Positions 16,703 through 24,701 of a stretch of DNA of 64,000 nucleotides are shown here, piece by piece. The DNA lies in contig CAZCFZ010000004.1 of NCBI GenBank assembly GCA_964498065.1, positions 46,469-110,468 on the forward strand, given 5' to 3'. The stretch is from FEN-1297 sp964498065. GTDB taxonomy: Bacteria > Bacteroidota > Ignavibacteria > Ignavibacteriales > Ignavibacteriaceae. Under the pieces are notes generated by a model that saw only the letters and a program-made list of their open reading frames with translations, made no database searches and was not told the DNA's origin. Each line of letters begins with the position of its first letter. Position 1 is the stretch's first letter. A program made the position numbers and the translations under genes.

Positions 16703-18982
16703 ATGCGTTATTATCCGGTTCTAAAAGTAATCTTATTTTTTTCATTCATTTTTGCGGCTGAAATATCTGCACAGGACGAAAAAGGGATTATTTATGGCAA
16801 GGTAAGGGATGCAGTTTCGATGCAGCCGTTAATCGGTGCCAACATTTTAATACTGGACAGCAATCTTGGAGCTGCAGCCGATCAGGAAGGAAATTACAAA
16901 ATTAAAGGGATTAAACCCGGAACTTACCGCCTCAAAATTTCCAGCATCGGGTATATAACGGTAATCAAAACAGATGTAGTCGTTAATTCCGTAAAACCGG
17001 CAAGACTTGATGTTGAATTAATGGAAACAACTCTTGAGCTTAGCGAAGTTACGGTAAAGGATGAATATTTTTCTAAAAATCCTTTAGAGCCTATTAGCAC
17101 AACTAATTTCTCCTTTGAAGAAATAAGGAGAGCGCCGGGTGGATTTGAGGATGTAGTTAGGGCACTTTCCATTCTTCCGGGAGTAGCGCAGGCAGATGCG
17201 GGAAGAAACGATTTAATTGTACGGGGCGGAGCGCCTTCGGAAAATTTGTTTTTGGTCGATGGAATTGTAATTCCGAATATAAATCATTTTGGTACGCAGG
17301 GTGCGGCAGGCGGACCGGTCAGTTACGTGAATCTTGATTATGTAAAATCAACAAGCTTTTCCACCGGAGGATTTCCCGTTACTTACGGGGACAGGCTTTC
17401 GTCTGTTCTTTCAATAAATTTAAAAAACGGAAGGCAGGATAGGATAGGCGGGAAAGCAACAGTTTCGGCAACTCAGTTTGGTCTGGATATGGAAGGTCCT
17501 ATTAATCGGAGTTCCGATTTTATTTTTTCGGTTAGACGAAGCTACCTTGATTTTATTTTTAAAGCTGCCGGGTTTGCATTTGTTCCGGAATATTATGATC
17601 TGCTTTCAAAGGTAAACATAAAAACAAGTACTAACAGTAATTTATCTTTTTTCTTTCTCGGTGCGCTTGATAATGTAAATTTTTTTAATGATACACCGGA
17701 TAAAAGATTTAATAATTCTAGAACTCTCGGAAGCGATCAAAAGCAGTATACTGCTGCGGGAAAATATCAGCAGATATTCGGTACAGGATTTTTGGACATT
17801 GCATTAAGCAGAAATTACGTTAATTATAACAGCACTCAGAATGATACGGTTCAAAATCCTATTTACAAAAATATCTCTACGGAAATTGAGAACAGTATTA
17901 AATCGGATTTAACTGTTAAAGTTTCATCCGAAAACGAATTAAACATCGGTACTGAATTTAAATTGATTGAATTTAAATCGGATATTTATTCTCCTGCAAA
18001 ATTAACTTCATTCGGCGATTCCGTTTCTGCGGTAAATTCTAAAATGAATGAAAATTATTTTAAGTGGGGAGGTTATTTGAATTTCAATACCGTAATGATG
18101 AAAAGAGTAATTGTAAATCTCGGTATAAGAGAAGATTACTTTAGCGGAATAAACGATAAATATTATTTCAGCCCGAGGTTTTCACTTTCATATAATCTAT
18201 CGGCAATTAACAGCATTAATTTCAGTACCGGGATTTATTATCAGTCACCGTCTTATTTATGGTTAACCAGCGTTAATAAAAACTTAAAAGATATAAGAGT
18301 AAACCAGTATATACTCGGCTTTGAAAACCGGGTAAGGGAAGATATTTTATTTAAAGTGGAAGGATTTATAAAAGATTATTCCAACTACCCGGCCAGCCTA
18401 ACAAGACCTTACTTAATTCTGGCAAATACGGGTGCAGGATACTCGGATGATAATTTTACATCGTTAGGACTCGATCCGCTGGTTTCTGCCGGTAAGGGGC
18501 TGACGAAAGGAATTGAGTTCTCTTTACAGAAAAAACTTTCCGATCTGCCTTATTACGGCATAATGAGCTTAACAATTTCCCGTTCTGATTTTACTCCTCT
18601 TGACGGAATAAAACGTCCGGGGCTTTACGATCAAAATGTTATTTTGAATGTAAGCGGCGGTTATAAATTCAATCCCGAATGGGAGGGGAGCTTTAAATTC
18701 AGGTTTGCAACCGGGAATCCTTATACGCCGTTCGATGTGAATGGAAGACAGTACGTTTTTGATTATAATTCGAGGCGGTTAAGACCTGCGCATAGTCTAG
18801 ACCTGAGGGTTGATAAAAGATGGAATTTCAGTACCTGGGTCCTTATTACATATCTGGACATACAAAATATTTACAACAGGAAAAATACAGCTTCAATTAG
18901 ATGGGATCCGAGAACAATGCAGGTTGACGAATCATCATCGATTGGTATTTTGCCTTCAATTGGTATTAGTGCGGAGTTTTGA
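16703..18982 (+). CDS. TonB-dependent outer-membrane receptor with carboxypeptidase-regulatory domain
   Basis: About 759 residues from ATG 16703. A signal peptide (VLKVILFFSFIFAAEISAQ) comes first. A carboxypeptidase-regulatory-like domain (about 24-110) has GIIYGKVRDAVSMQPLIGA and DQEGNYKIKGIKPGTY. A TonB plug (about 130-230) has LSILPGVAQADAGRNDLIV and RGGAPSENLFLVDG, and a long beta-barrel ends in SAEF with terminal phenylalanine. The open frame also has a TTG at 16661 that adds 14 residues, but neither start has a strong ribosome site, and the later one gives the better signal peptide. The substrate is unknown. No SusD partner is adjacent. Confidence 0.88.
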   Translation: MRYYPVLKVILFFSFIFAAEISAQDEKGIIYGKVRDAVSMQPLIGANILILDSNLGAAADQEGNYKIKGIKPGTYRLKISSIGYITVIKTDVVVNSVKPARLDVELMETTLELSEVTVKDEYFSKNPLEPISTTNFSFEEIRRAPGGFEDVVRALSILPGVAQADAGRNDLIVRGGAPSENLFLVDGIVIPNINHFGTQGAAGGPVSYVNLDYVKSTSFSTGGFPVTYGDRLSSVLSINLKNGRQDRIGGKATVSATQFGLDMEGPINRSSDFIFSVRRSYLDFIFKAAGFAFVPEYYDLLSKVNIKTSTNSNLSFFFLGALDNVNFFNDTPDKRFNNSRTLGSDQKQYTAAGKYQQIFGTGFLDIALSRNYVNYNSTQNDTVQNPIYKNISTEIENSIKSDLTVKVSSENELNIGTEFKLIEFKSDIYSPAKLTSFGDSVSAVNSKMNENYFKWGGYLNFNTVMMKRVIVNLGIREDYFSGINDKYYFSPRFSLSYNLSAINSINFSTGIYYQSPSYLWLTSVNKNLKDIRVNQYILGFENRVREDILFKVEGFIKDYSNYPASLTRPYLILANTGAGYSDDNFTSLGLDPLVSAGKGLTKGIEFSLQKKLSDLPYYGIMSLTISRSDFTPLDGIKRPGLYDQNVILNVSGGYKFNPEWEGSFKFRFATGNPYTPFDVNGRQYVFDYNSRRLRPAHSLDLRVDKRWNFSTWVLITYLDIQNIYNRKNTASIRWDPRTMQVDESSSIGILPSIGISAEF

Positions 18983-19090
18983 GAAATTAAAAATTATCAG
19001 CAGCTCGTTCAAAACATCAACTTAATTTTCTTAGGTTAGAATATTAATGTAAGTTACTAAAGTTATATAAAATAAGAAAAAATCAGTTAT

Positions 19091-19181
19091 TGTCATTCCG
19101 AACTTGATTCGGAATCTGCATAATTAAGCTATTTCCAGATGCTGAATCAATTTCAGATCCCGGGTCAAGCCCGGGATGACA
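19091..19181. mobile_element. MITE-like palindromic repeat with TGTCAT...ATGACA ends
   Basis: A 91-bp element whose two ends, 19091-19117 and 19155-19181, are 27-bp inverted repeats matching at 21 of 27 positions. It starts TGTCATTCCG and ends CGGGATGACA. Each end is itself a palindrome (TTCCGAACTTGATTCGGAA; CCCGGGTCAAGCCCGGG), with changes that keep pairing. This type of non-coding repeat is widely scattered in bacterial genomes and probably moves with a transposase supplied in trans. Confidence 0.7.
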
Positions 19182-19220
19182 TGGTTCTGCTAAACAGTTG
19201 CGTAACTTCTGCAAGTTATC

Positions 19221-19368
19221 ATTAACACCTCGAATTATCGAGGAAACAATAATTCTTATTAACACCTTGATTTATTAAGGAAACAAAAATTCTCATTAAC
19301 ACCTCGATTTATCGAGGAAACAAAAAATCTCATTAACACCTCGATTTATCGAGGTGATATAAAAGAGT
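19221..19368. repeat. Four 37-bp tandem palindromic repeats, left arm of the transposase unit
   Basis: Units begin ATTAAC at 19221, 19258, 19295 and 19332, exactly 37 bases apart. Each has the core ACCTCGATTTATCGAGG, a 7-bp hairpin with a TTTA loop. The second unit (CCTTGATTTATTAAGG) changes both sides of the stem, keeping pairing. The last unit switches to GAGGTGATATA. The last two units and the sequence after them match the right arm at 19953. Confidence 0.85.
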
Positions 19369-19415
19369 AAAAAATACACAGCCGTTTTAACGGCTTAAAT
19401 GCAAGGGGTAAACCG

Positions 19416-19862
19416 ATGTCTCTTCATTCATATTCAAAATGCTGGCTTCATATTATTTTCGGAACATTAAACAGAGATAAAGTATTGCACAAAGAAGCAA
19501 GAATTAGACTTTCAAATTATCTTTACAAATATTCCAAGGGAAAAAACATTTACATGAAGATTAATTATGTTAATCCCGACCATGTCCATTTGTTAATTGA
19601 TTTATCGACCTGTTTGACAATTGAGAATACTGTTCGGTTATTTAAAGGCAGTTCTTCACGTTGGATCAACGAAGAGGGCCTTTTACATTCGAAATTTAGC
19701 TGGGGAAGGGGCTACGGTGTGTTTTCTGTTTCCGAATCTTCCGTTAATAAGGTTGGCAGTTATATAGCCGGACAAGAAAAACATCATAAATTAAAATCGT
19801 TTACTGAAGAGTACAAAGAGTTTATTGAAAAATACGGAATGAGGTATGTCGATGATGAGTAA
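19416..19862 (+). CDS. IS200-like / REP-associated tyrosine (HUH) transposase
   Basis: A 148-residue Y1 transposase of the TnpA_IS200 / RAYT superfamily, which nicks single-stranded DNA through a tyrosine. The HUH motif is DHVHLL (H57, H59). The likely catalytic tyrosine is Y116 in VGSYIAGQEKHH. The start has a GGGG ribosome site nine bases ahead. No TnpB partner is present. It is flanked on both sides by the same 37-bp palindromic repeats and by small hairpins: AGCCGTTTTAACGGCT before it and AACTGCTGAAGCAGTT overlapping its stop. The frame is intact, so the element could be active. Confidence 0.9.
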   Translation: MSLHSYSKCWLHIIFGTLNRDKVLHKEARIRLSNYLYKYSKGKNIYMKINYVNPDHVHLLIDLSTCLTIENTVRLFKGSSSRWINEEGLLHSKFSWGRGYGVFSVSESSVNKVGSYIAGQEKHHKLKSFTEEYKEFIEKYGMRYVDDE

Positions 19863-19925
19863 ACTGCTGAAGCAGTTATAATATGATTTGATCTCTGTTC
19901 TAACACCTTGCTGAAGCAAGATGTT
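19862..19925. repeat. Two hairpins with a GCTGAAGC core after the transposase
   Basis: AACTGCTGAAGCAGTT (19862-19877) forms a 6-bp stem with a TGAA loop across the transposase stop codon. A second hairpin, AACACCTTGC-TGAA-GCAAGATGTT (19902-19925), has the same loop. Both could be right-end recognition hairpins of an IS200-type element. Confidence 0.5.
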
Positions 19926-19952
19926 AATATGATAACAGAGGTGCTGGTTCCT

Positions 19953-20026
19953 ATTAACATCTCGATTTATCGATGAAACAAAAGATTTCATTAACACCTC
20001 GATTTATCGAGGTGATATATAAAATA
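19953..20026. repeat. Two 37-bp palindromic repeats, right arm of the transposase unit
   Basis: Units begin ATTAAC at 19953 and 19990, again 37 bases apart. They match the last two left-arm units (19295 and 19332), including the final GAGGTGATATA and, just after, ACAGCCG. The whole arm is therefore a direct repeat of about 85-90 bases on either side of the transposase gene. Confidence 0.8.
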
Positions 20027-20166
20027 AACAGCCGCTATTAATATAAGTCAATCACTCAGCTCACGTCATATCGCAGAAAGTCGGTGACTAAACCGGATGT
20101 TCGCTCTTCGAGCTGGAGAACTGAAGCATAACAGATTGATTTGCCTGTAAGACTGCAGACCTCACC
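20027..20166. other. Higher-GC intergenic segment
   Basis: From about 20045 the base composition rises clearly above the surrounding AT-rich DNA and stays higher through the SnoaL-like gene. A GCTCTTCGAGC palindrome with flanking GTTC/GAAC (about 20100-20122) is visible. No gene or known element was recognised. It may be the edge of acquired DNA. Confidence 0.4.
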
Positions 20167-20643
20167 TTATTGGTTCACCATCGATTCGTGTGCATAAACT
20201 ATACGCCAGCCCTCAGGCTGTTTCTGCCACAGATCCGATATCCCGAATTTTGAATTGCCCGTATGTCCGCCGGACAAAGTGCGATGTGAAGTCAGAAAGA
20301 ACGTGACCATAACCAGACCGGGAGCAAACATTCTGAAATCAGGCTTACCGATCAATTTATACTTTACGTCCGAATTACCGTTATGCCACCATTTTCGCTG
20401 CTGTTTCAAAAGGGCGTTCCAACCCTTGATTTCATGATCGTTGAAAACGAAGAGGGGGGAAGGTACCTTGGCGTAGAATGAGAGATGCTTTTCAGCGTTG
20501 TGTGCATTGGCTGCCGCCTCCATTGCTTTAAATAATGGAAGGATCTCCGCTCGCGCTTTTAAGAGGCTGTCTGACTCCGTTTGCGCTTGAGAAATAAATG
20601 CGGTCATAAAAAGTAAAAAACATGTGAAATACACTTTTATCAT
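20167..20643 (-). CDS. Secreted SnoaL/DUF4440-like protein (NTF2 fold)
   Basis: About 158 residues with a signal peptide (MIKVYFTCFLLFMTAFISQA) followed by a domain resembling the SnoaL-like/DUF4440 ketosteroid-isomerase superfamily: an N-terminal helix (LPLFKAMEAAANAHNAEKHL), then the strands FVFNDHEIKGW, LVMVTFFLTSHRTLSGG and GWRIVYAHES. These often bind small ligands, but no activity can be named. ATG at 20643 is preferred to ATG at 20655 because GGAGG stands just ahead of it. GC content is visibly higher than its neighbours and it adjoins a transposase unit, which suggests recent transfer. Confidence 0.75.
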   Translation of the reverse strand: MIKVYFTCFLLFMTAFISQAQTESDSLLKARAEILPLFKAMEAAANAHNAEKHLSFYAKVPSPLFVFNDHEIKGWNALLKQQRKWWHNGNSDVKYKLIGKPDFRMFAPGLVMVTFFLTSHRTLSGGHTGNSKFGISDLWQKQPEGWRIVYAHESMVNQ

Positions 20644-21121
20644 GTTTGCCTCCATTTCTTAAGTTGAAGAGATTTATTCTTTTACTATTTATTATCTATA
20701 AATTGCCGCTTTGCAAGACAATGAAGAAGAAATATCTACCGGTAGTCAGGTTAAGCAGATGGTACGTATTTTCCGCCATAAGCACCGGAATGTAACTTTC
20801 ATTAATAAAAAGTTAACTTTAATTATAAATTACAAAACGAAACGACTAACGCAAAAATCTTAATTTATCATTGTGCGATCTGTCAGCCGGTTGATATAAT
20901 TAAGTTGAACTGATTAGTTTTACTCACTAATATTTAAAAGTATTGTTAGGTTTAATTCAAAGAAAATACATTCGTGCTTTTTCCGTTAGAAATATATTTC
21001 TAAATAATTCTATTCTGTTTATAAATCTTTTTTTTTCTTCCTAAAATAATTTAAAAAGATTACTTTAGGACTATATATTACCTAACTTCATTTTATAAAT
21101 ATAAAATTAGCGGAGTAAATT
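20644..21121. other. Intergenic region, no feature recognised
   Basis: This is a 478-base region between divergently oriented genes, so promoters for both are expected. It is AT-rich beyond about 20690. I see no hairpin terminator, RNA gene or repeat that can be supported. Confidence 0.5.
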
Positions 21122-22120
21122 ATGAAAAAGAGCTGGCTTACAATATTAACTGTTGTTATTTCGTCGATATTAATTTTCTGTCAATCACCTTCTACAAAAC
21201 AAACTGAAAATGTTTCCTCCAAAAATGTTTATCAAATCCAGCAAGGCTTTGTTGATGCGAACGGAGTGATGATTTATTACGAAGAATTCGGAAAAGGAAA
21301 GCCTTTAATGATTCTTCACGGAGGACCGGGTGCTTCTCACGATTATTTTCTTCCTTATCTACTCCCGCTTGCCAGGCATAACCGTTTAATATTTATTGAT
21401 GAGCGTGGTTCGGGGCAATCTCAAAAGCTTGAAGACCTGTCGCAATATACAGACGAGAATATGGTTGAAGATGTGGAAGCAGTCAGAAAAGCGCTTAACC
21501 TGGGGAAAATTAGTTTGCTGGGACATTCATGCGGAGGAGTTCTTGCACAGGCTTATGCTCTTAAATATCAGAAAAATTTGACTCATCTTATTCTTTGCAG
21601 TACTTTTCCAAGCACTTCCCAGATGAATGAAGTATTAAAGAAAATAAAAGATAATATGTCGCCCGAACTCCGAAACAAAATTGATAAAATGGAAAAGGCC
21701 GGATTATTCGGACATGGCGAGCCTTACCAGAGAAACAGATACAGCGACGAATATATGAAAGCAGCATGGGGAGAAGGATATTTTCCATATCTATATCAGA
21801 ACAGGCCGGATCCGAATTACGACCCTGTTGCAAACGGAAATATGTCTTGGTATCTTTACCGTGAAATGTGGGGCTCGCACGGTGAATTTATTATTGACGG
21901 CAATCTTAAGTCGGTTGAGTTTGTAAATGAGCTTCATAAAATTAAAGTGCCGACTTTAATAACTTGCGGCGATCATGATGAATGTGCTCCTTCACTATCA
22001 GAGGAAATGCATGAAAAAATTAAAGGATCCAAACTGGTTATTTTCCCCAAAAGCGGGCATATGACTTTCGTAGATCAGCCGGACATGTTCATTAAAGCAG
22101 TTGATGATTTTTTACATTAA
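21122..22120 (+). CDS. Alpha/beta hydrolase lipoprotein, proline iminopeptidase-like
   Basis: A 332-residue hydrolase similar to peptidase family S33. An N-terminal hydrophobic segment ends ILIFC (C20), a probable though imperfect lipobox because phenylalanine precedes the cysteine, so it is likely membrane-anchored outside the cytoplasm. The oxyanion motif HGGPG lies at 66-70. The nucleophile is S136 in GHSCGG. The acid is in GDHDECAP and the histidine in KSGHMTFVDQPD near the C-terminus. The triad is complete. Aminopeptidase on N-terminal proline is the likely activity; an esterase role cannot be excluded. Confidence 0.87.
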   Translation: MKKSWLTILTVVISSILIFCQSPSTKQTENVSSKNVYQIQQGFVDANGVMIYYEEFGKGKPLMILHGGPGASHDYFLPYLLPLARHNRLIFIDERGSGQSQKLEDLSQYTDENMVEDVEAVRKALNLGKISLLGHSCGGVLAQAYALKYQKNLTHLILCSTFPSTSQMNEVLKKIKDNMSPELRNKIDKMEKAGLFGHGEPYQRNRYSDEYMKAAWGEGYFPYLYQNRPDPNYDPVANGNMSWYLYREMWGSHGEFIIDGNLKSVEFVNELHKIKVPTLITCGDHDECAPSLSEEMHEKIKGSKLVIFPKSGHMTFVDQPDMFIKAVDDFLH

Positions 22121-22193
22121 TTACTATTTCGAGTTAAATTTCTTGCAGAATATTTATTTTATAATTTAATTTTCTATTTACTTCTAAAATTCA

Positions 22194-22234
22194 ACCTTCG
22201 AAGTTACTATTTGCTCTTTTTTAACCTCGAAGGT
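22194..22234. promoter_or_regulatory. Inverted repeat upstream of the DksA-finger phosphatase
   Basis: ACCTTCGA (22194-22201) and TCGAAGGT (22227-22234) form a perfect 8-bp inverted repeat around a 25-base spacer, about 36 bases before the start codon. Each arm contains the smaller palindrome TTCGAA or TCGA. It could be an operator or an mRNA-leader hairpin; no regulator can be named. Confidence 0.3.
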
Positions 22235-22269
22235 CTGATTCAAACCATTTAAAAATAAAGGGTGCAATA

Positions 22270-23253
22270 ATGGCTGAAGAATCATTTGACGAAATACAAG
22301 TTCAATTAAGAGAAAGACGAAAGAAACTTGAAGATTCGATAAATTCATCCCAAAATAATTTACATCTTGTCAGCCTTTTAAAAGAAGTTGACGATGCATT
22401 AGATCGCATGGCAACCGGAACTTACGGAATTTGCGAAACATGTCATGAACCGATTGAGCGTGATAGGTTAACGGTCGATCCTCTTGTTACTTTTTGTTTG
22501 GAGCATCTAAATAAATCGCAACAGAAATCTCTGGAAAAAGACCTGGAATTGGCTGCTCAAATTCAACGCTCGATGCTTCCTAAAAATAATATTAACATGA
22601 AAGGATTTGAGGTCAGTTATTATTATTCACCGGCCGGAGTGGTAAGCGGAGATTATTGCGACCTTGTTTTCAAAGATAAAAATGAAGAAGAATTGGTTTT
22701 TATTGTCGGAGATATAACCGGAAAAGGAATTGCAGCCTCATTGCTAATGACTCATGTGCATGCAATGTTTCACAGCTTGATTGAACTTGACCTTCCGTTA
22801 AATGAAATGATGTTGAGAGCGAACAGACTCTTCTGCGAGAGTTCACCTTATACTCATTTTGTAACAATGGTCTGCGGCAGATTAAAAAAAGGGGGAATGG
22901 TTGAATTAGCTAATGCGGGGCATTGTCTCCCTCTAATAATAAAAAAAGAAGGCGTTGTTAATATCAATTCTACAGGACTTCCTCTCGGGGTTTTTTGTTC
23001 TTCCGAATATAATGTAGAAAAATTTACAATTGCTCCAGGCGAGAGCTTATTTATTTATACAGACGGATTATCGGAAGCTTCGGACGGTGAGGTTGAGTAC
23101 GGTACAGAGAGAGTGAATCAAATTGCTGCTTTGAATATTTATTCCTCTCCTCAAAAATTAATCAGAGCTTACTTGGAAGATTTAAAATTGTTTGCCAAAG
23201 AAGAGCCCCAGCACGATGATTTAACATTTCTGGCGCTGCACAGGCTGGAATAA
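22270..23253 (+). CDS. DksA/TraR zinc finger fused to SpoIIE-type serine phosphatase
   Basis: A 327-residue protein of unusual build. Residues 1-50 are helical and resemble the DksA/TraR stalk, including LLKEVDDALDRMATGTYGIC. A DksA-type finger follows with C55xxC58 and C76xxH79 as likely zinc ligands. The rest (about 88-327) is a complete PP2C/SpoIIE domain: SGDYCDL, GDITGKG, YTDGLSEA and QHDDLTFL. GDYCD replaces the usual GDYYD. There is no STAS or kinase gene adjacent. The finger may dock it to RNA polymerase or act as a zinc/redox sensor, which is inference. Confidence 0.88.
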   Translation: MAEESFDEIQVQLRERRKKLEDSINSSQNNLHLVSLLKEVDDALDRMATGTYGICETCHEPIERDRLTVDPLVTFCLEHLNKSQQKSLEKDLELAAQIQRSMLPKNNINMKGFEVSYYYSPAGVVSGDYCDLVFKDKNEEELVFIVGDITGKGIAASLLMTHVHAMFHSLIELDLPLNEMMLRANRLFCESSPYTHFVTMVCGRLKKGGMVELANAGHCLPLIIKKEGVVNINSTGLPLGVFCSSEYNVEKFTIAPGESLFIYTDGLSEASDGEVEYGTERVNQIAALNIYSSPQKLIRAYLEDLKLFAKEEPQHDDLTFLALHRLE

Positions 23254-23285
23254 ATACATCTCGGGGAAGAGATATTTCTTAAAAT

Positions 23286-23405
23286 TTAGGATTTTTCTTT
23301 TGGTTTTTCTACTGGTCTTGTTTTTTTCCTGGGTCGACGGCGGGTCTTTCCATGTGTACCCCTCCAAATTTTTCCCTTCTTACTTTTTCTATCACCTTTA
23401 CCCAT
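23286..23405 (-). CDS. Small ribosomal subunit protein bTHX
   Basis: A 39-residue gene. The product begins MGKGDRKSKKGKIWRGTHGK and continues as a strongly basic tail (TRRRPRKKTRP). This matches the bTHX (Thx) family, which stabilises the head of the 30S subunit in Thermus and Bacteroidota relatives and typically begins MGKGD(K/R)KT(K/R)(K/R)GKI. GCAGGAG at 23411-23417 stands about six bases ahead of the ATG. It converges on the phosphatase gene to its left. The identification rests on the family N-terminus, the size and the charge. Confidence 0.88.
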   Translation of the reverse strand: MGKGDRKSKKGKIWRGTHGKTRRRPRKKTRPVEKPKEKS

Positions 23406-23591
23406 ACTAGCTCCTGCGTGCTTTGTTGTGAATGAAGTTTTGTTAATAAAAAAAACTTTTACAATTCAAAAATAATAAAATATTAATTTGAAAATAAATT
23501 CTATTTTTTATAAAATATATTTAGAAGTCTCTTTCTTACGCAGAATACACACAGAGATCCACAAGGGGAATATTTTTATTAATTCTCCAAT

Positions 23592-24533
23592 TTAGAGAAC
23601 GATTAATCTTTCTGATTCTGAAAATTTATAGTTATCACTATCTGTTTTAAAATTATTATGATCGTATTTTAACTCAACCGTGTTGGTAATAATTTTACCC
23701 GATTGAGAAATATCAATAAAATTTAGTCCGATTAAATTTTTGGAATTATTTTTTAAACTTCCCCCGGCATTTAAGAATCTAATTCCTTCTCGTTTATATT
23801 CACTCAATTCATGATAGTGTCCGTGTAAAACAAGATCTATATCGTATCTGTTAAAAAGATTAAACAGCCTTTTCTTTTTTCTTAATTTCATTGTCTGCTT
23901 TTCAATATTCTGCCAAAAATTTCCGAAAGAATTTTTACCCTTAACTTTAACTTTATTGAAATGATGGTGAATCAAAATAATTTTATTTGCCGCCTTATAT
24001 TTAAATTGTTCAAGTATCTTTGCTGTCTCATAAAATTGATCGATACTTACGCTTCCGTTGGAAGCAAAAATGTTTTTTGAAGTAGAATATTCGGCTATGG
24101 AATTAATTCCCACGAACAAAATTCCGTTTAATATTTTAGCATAAGGAAAGATGCCTGGATTTGAGATGTAAATACAATCATTAAATGTTTCTTTAAAGTA
24201 GCTGTAAAACTTTCTTTTTTGATTATTGAAATTAACTTTACCGCATTTATCCGGGAAAGAAAAAATATCCTCCGCAGTTTGTACTCCTCCGAAAATATCA
24301 TGATTGCCGATTACAAGAGAAAGCTTTTGTGAATTTAATATATCTAGTTTTTTAAAAAGCTGTCTTAATATAAGAAAATCGGATTCGGCTGCATTATCGG
24401 TTAAATCTCCGGTAATTACAATGTGGTGGGCTCCTTGATCTAATGCATACTCTAATAAATAATTGATACCGGCAAGATCGTTCCTTTTAAAGAATGTAGT
24501 AAAGTGTAGATCTGAAAGATGTGCTATTCTCAT
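23592..24533 (-). CDS. Calcineurin-like metallophosphoesterase
   Basis: A 313-residue phosphoesterase. All metal-binding motifs are present in order: DLHF (start), GDLTDN, GNHDIFG, HHHFN and GHYHEL. No signal peptide or membrane helix is seen, so it is cytoplasmic. Members of this group cleave cyclic nucleotides, nucleotides or other phosphodiesters; the substrate cannot be told from the sequence. It stands alone, with its 3' side facing the bTHX gene. Confidence 0.92.
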   Translation of the reverse strand: MRIAHLSDLHFTTFFKRNDLAGINYLLEYALDQGAHHIVITGDLTDNAAESDFLILRQLFKKLDILNSQKLSLVIGNHDIFGGVQTAEDIFSFPDKCGKVNFNNQKRKFYSYFKETFNDCIYISNPGIFPYAKILNGILFVGINSIAEYSTSKNIFASNGSVSIDQFYETAKILEQFKYKAANKIILIHHHFNKVKVKGKNSFGNFWQNIEKQTMKLRKKKRLFNLFNRYDIDLVLHGHYHELSEYKREGIRFLNAGGSLKNNSKNLIGLNFIDISQSGKIITNTVELKYDHNNFKTDSDNYKFSESERLIVL

Positions 24534-24654
24534 TTATCCCTAATCATTGTTAGAAAAATATTCATACAACAAAACTATAAATCCAATGTTATCAAATGAT
24601 GAATTTAATGTGAATAAATGGTTAAGAAAGAAAATTTTGAACTTAGGCAGGAAT

Positions 24655-24680
24655 ATAAATGCCGGCGCAAAGCCGGCTTT
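24655..24680 (-). terminator. Terminator after secDF
   Basis: Two GCCGGC blocks (24661-24666 and 24672-24677) form a GC-rich hairpin extended by A/T pairs, about 25 bases downstream of the secF stop codon. On the minus strand it runs into TTTATATT, consistent with an intrinsic terminator. Confidence 0.65.
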
Positions 24681-24701
24681 ACAAATAAAATTTTATAATA
24701 A

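Larger units (their letters stand above)
18983..19415. other. Repeat-filled intergenic region
   Basis: No protein gene is supported here. It holds a MITE-like inverted repeat (19091-19181), four 37-bp tandem repeats (19221-19368) and a small hairpin AGCCGTTTTAACGGCT (19380-19395) just ahead of the transposase gene. Confidence 0.75.

Noticed and set aside
19083..19265. Minus-strand open frame of 60 codons
   Set aside because: It lies wholly across the MITE-like element and tandem repeats; its CHPGLDPGS-type peptide is the usual chance translation of that repeat.
19221..19368. Regular 37-bp repeats that could suggest a CRISPR array
   Set aside because: The repeat unit fills the full period, with no variable spacers. 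No cas genes are near, and the same units flank a transposase.
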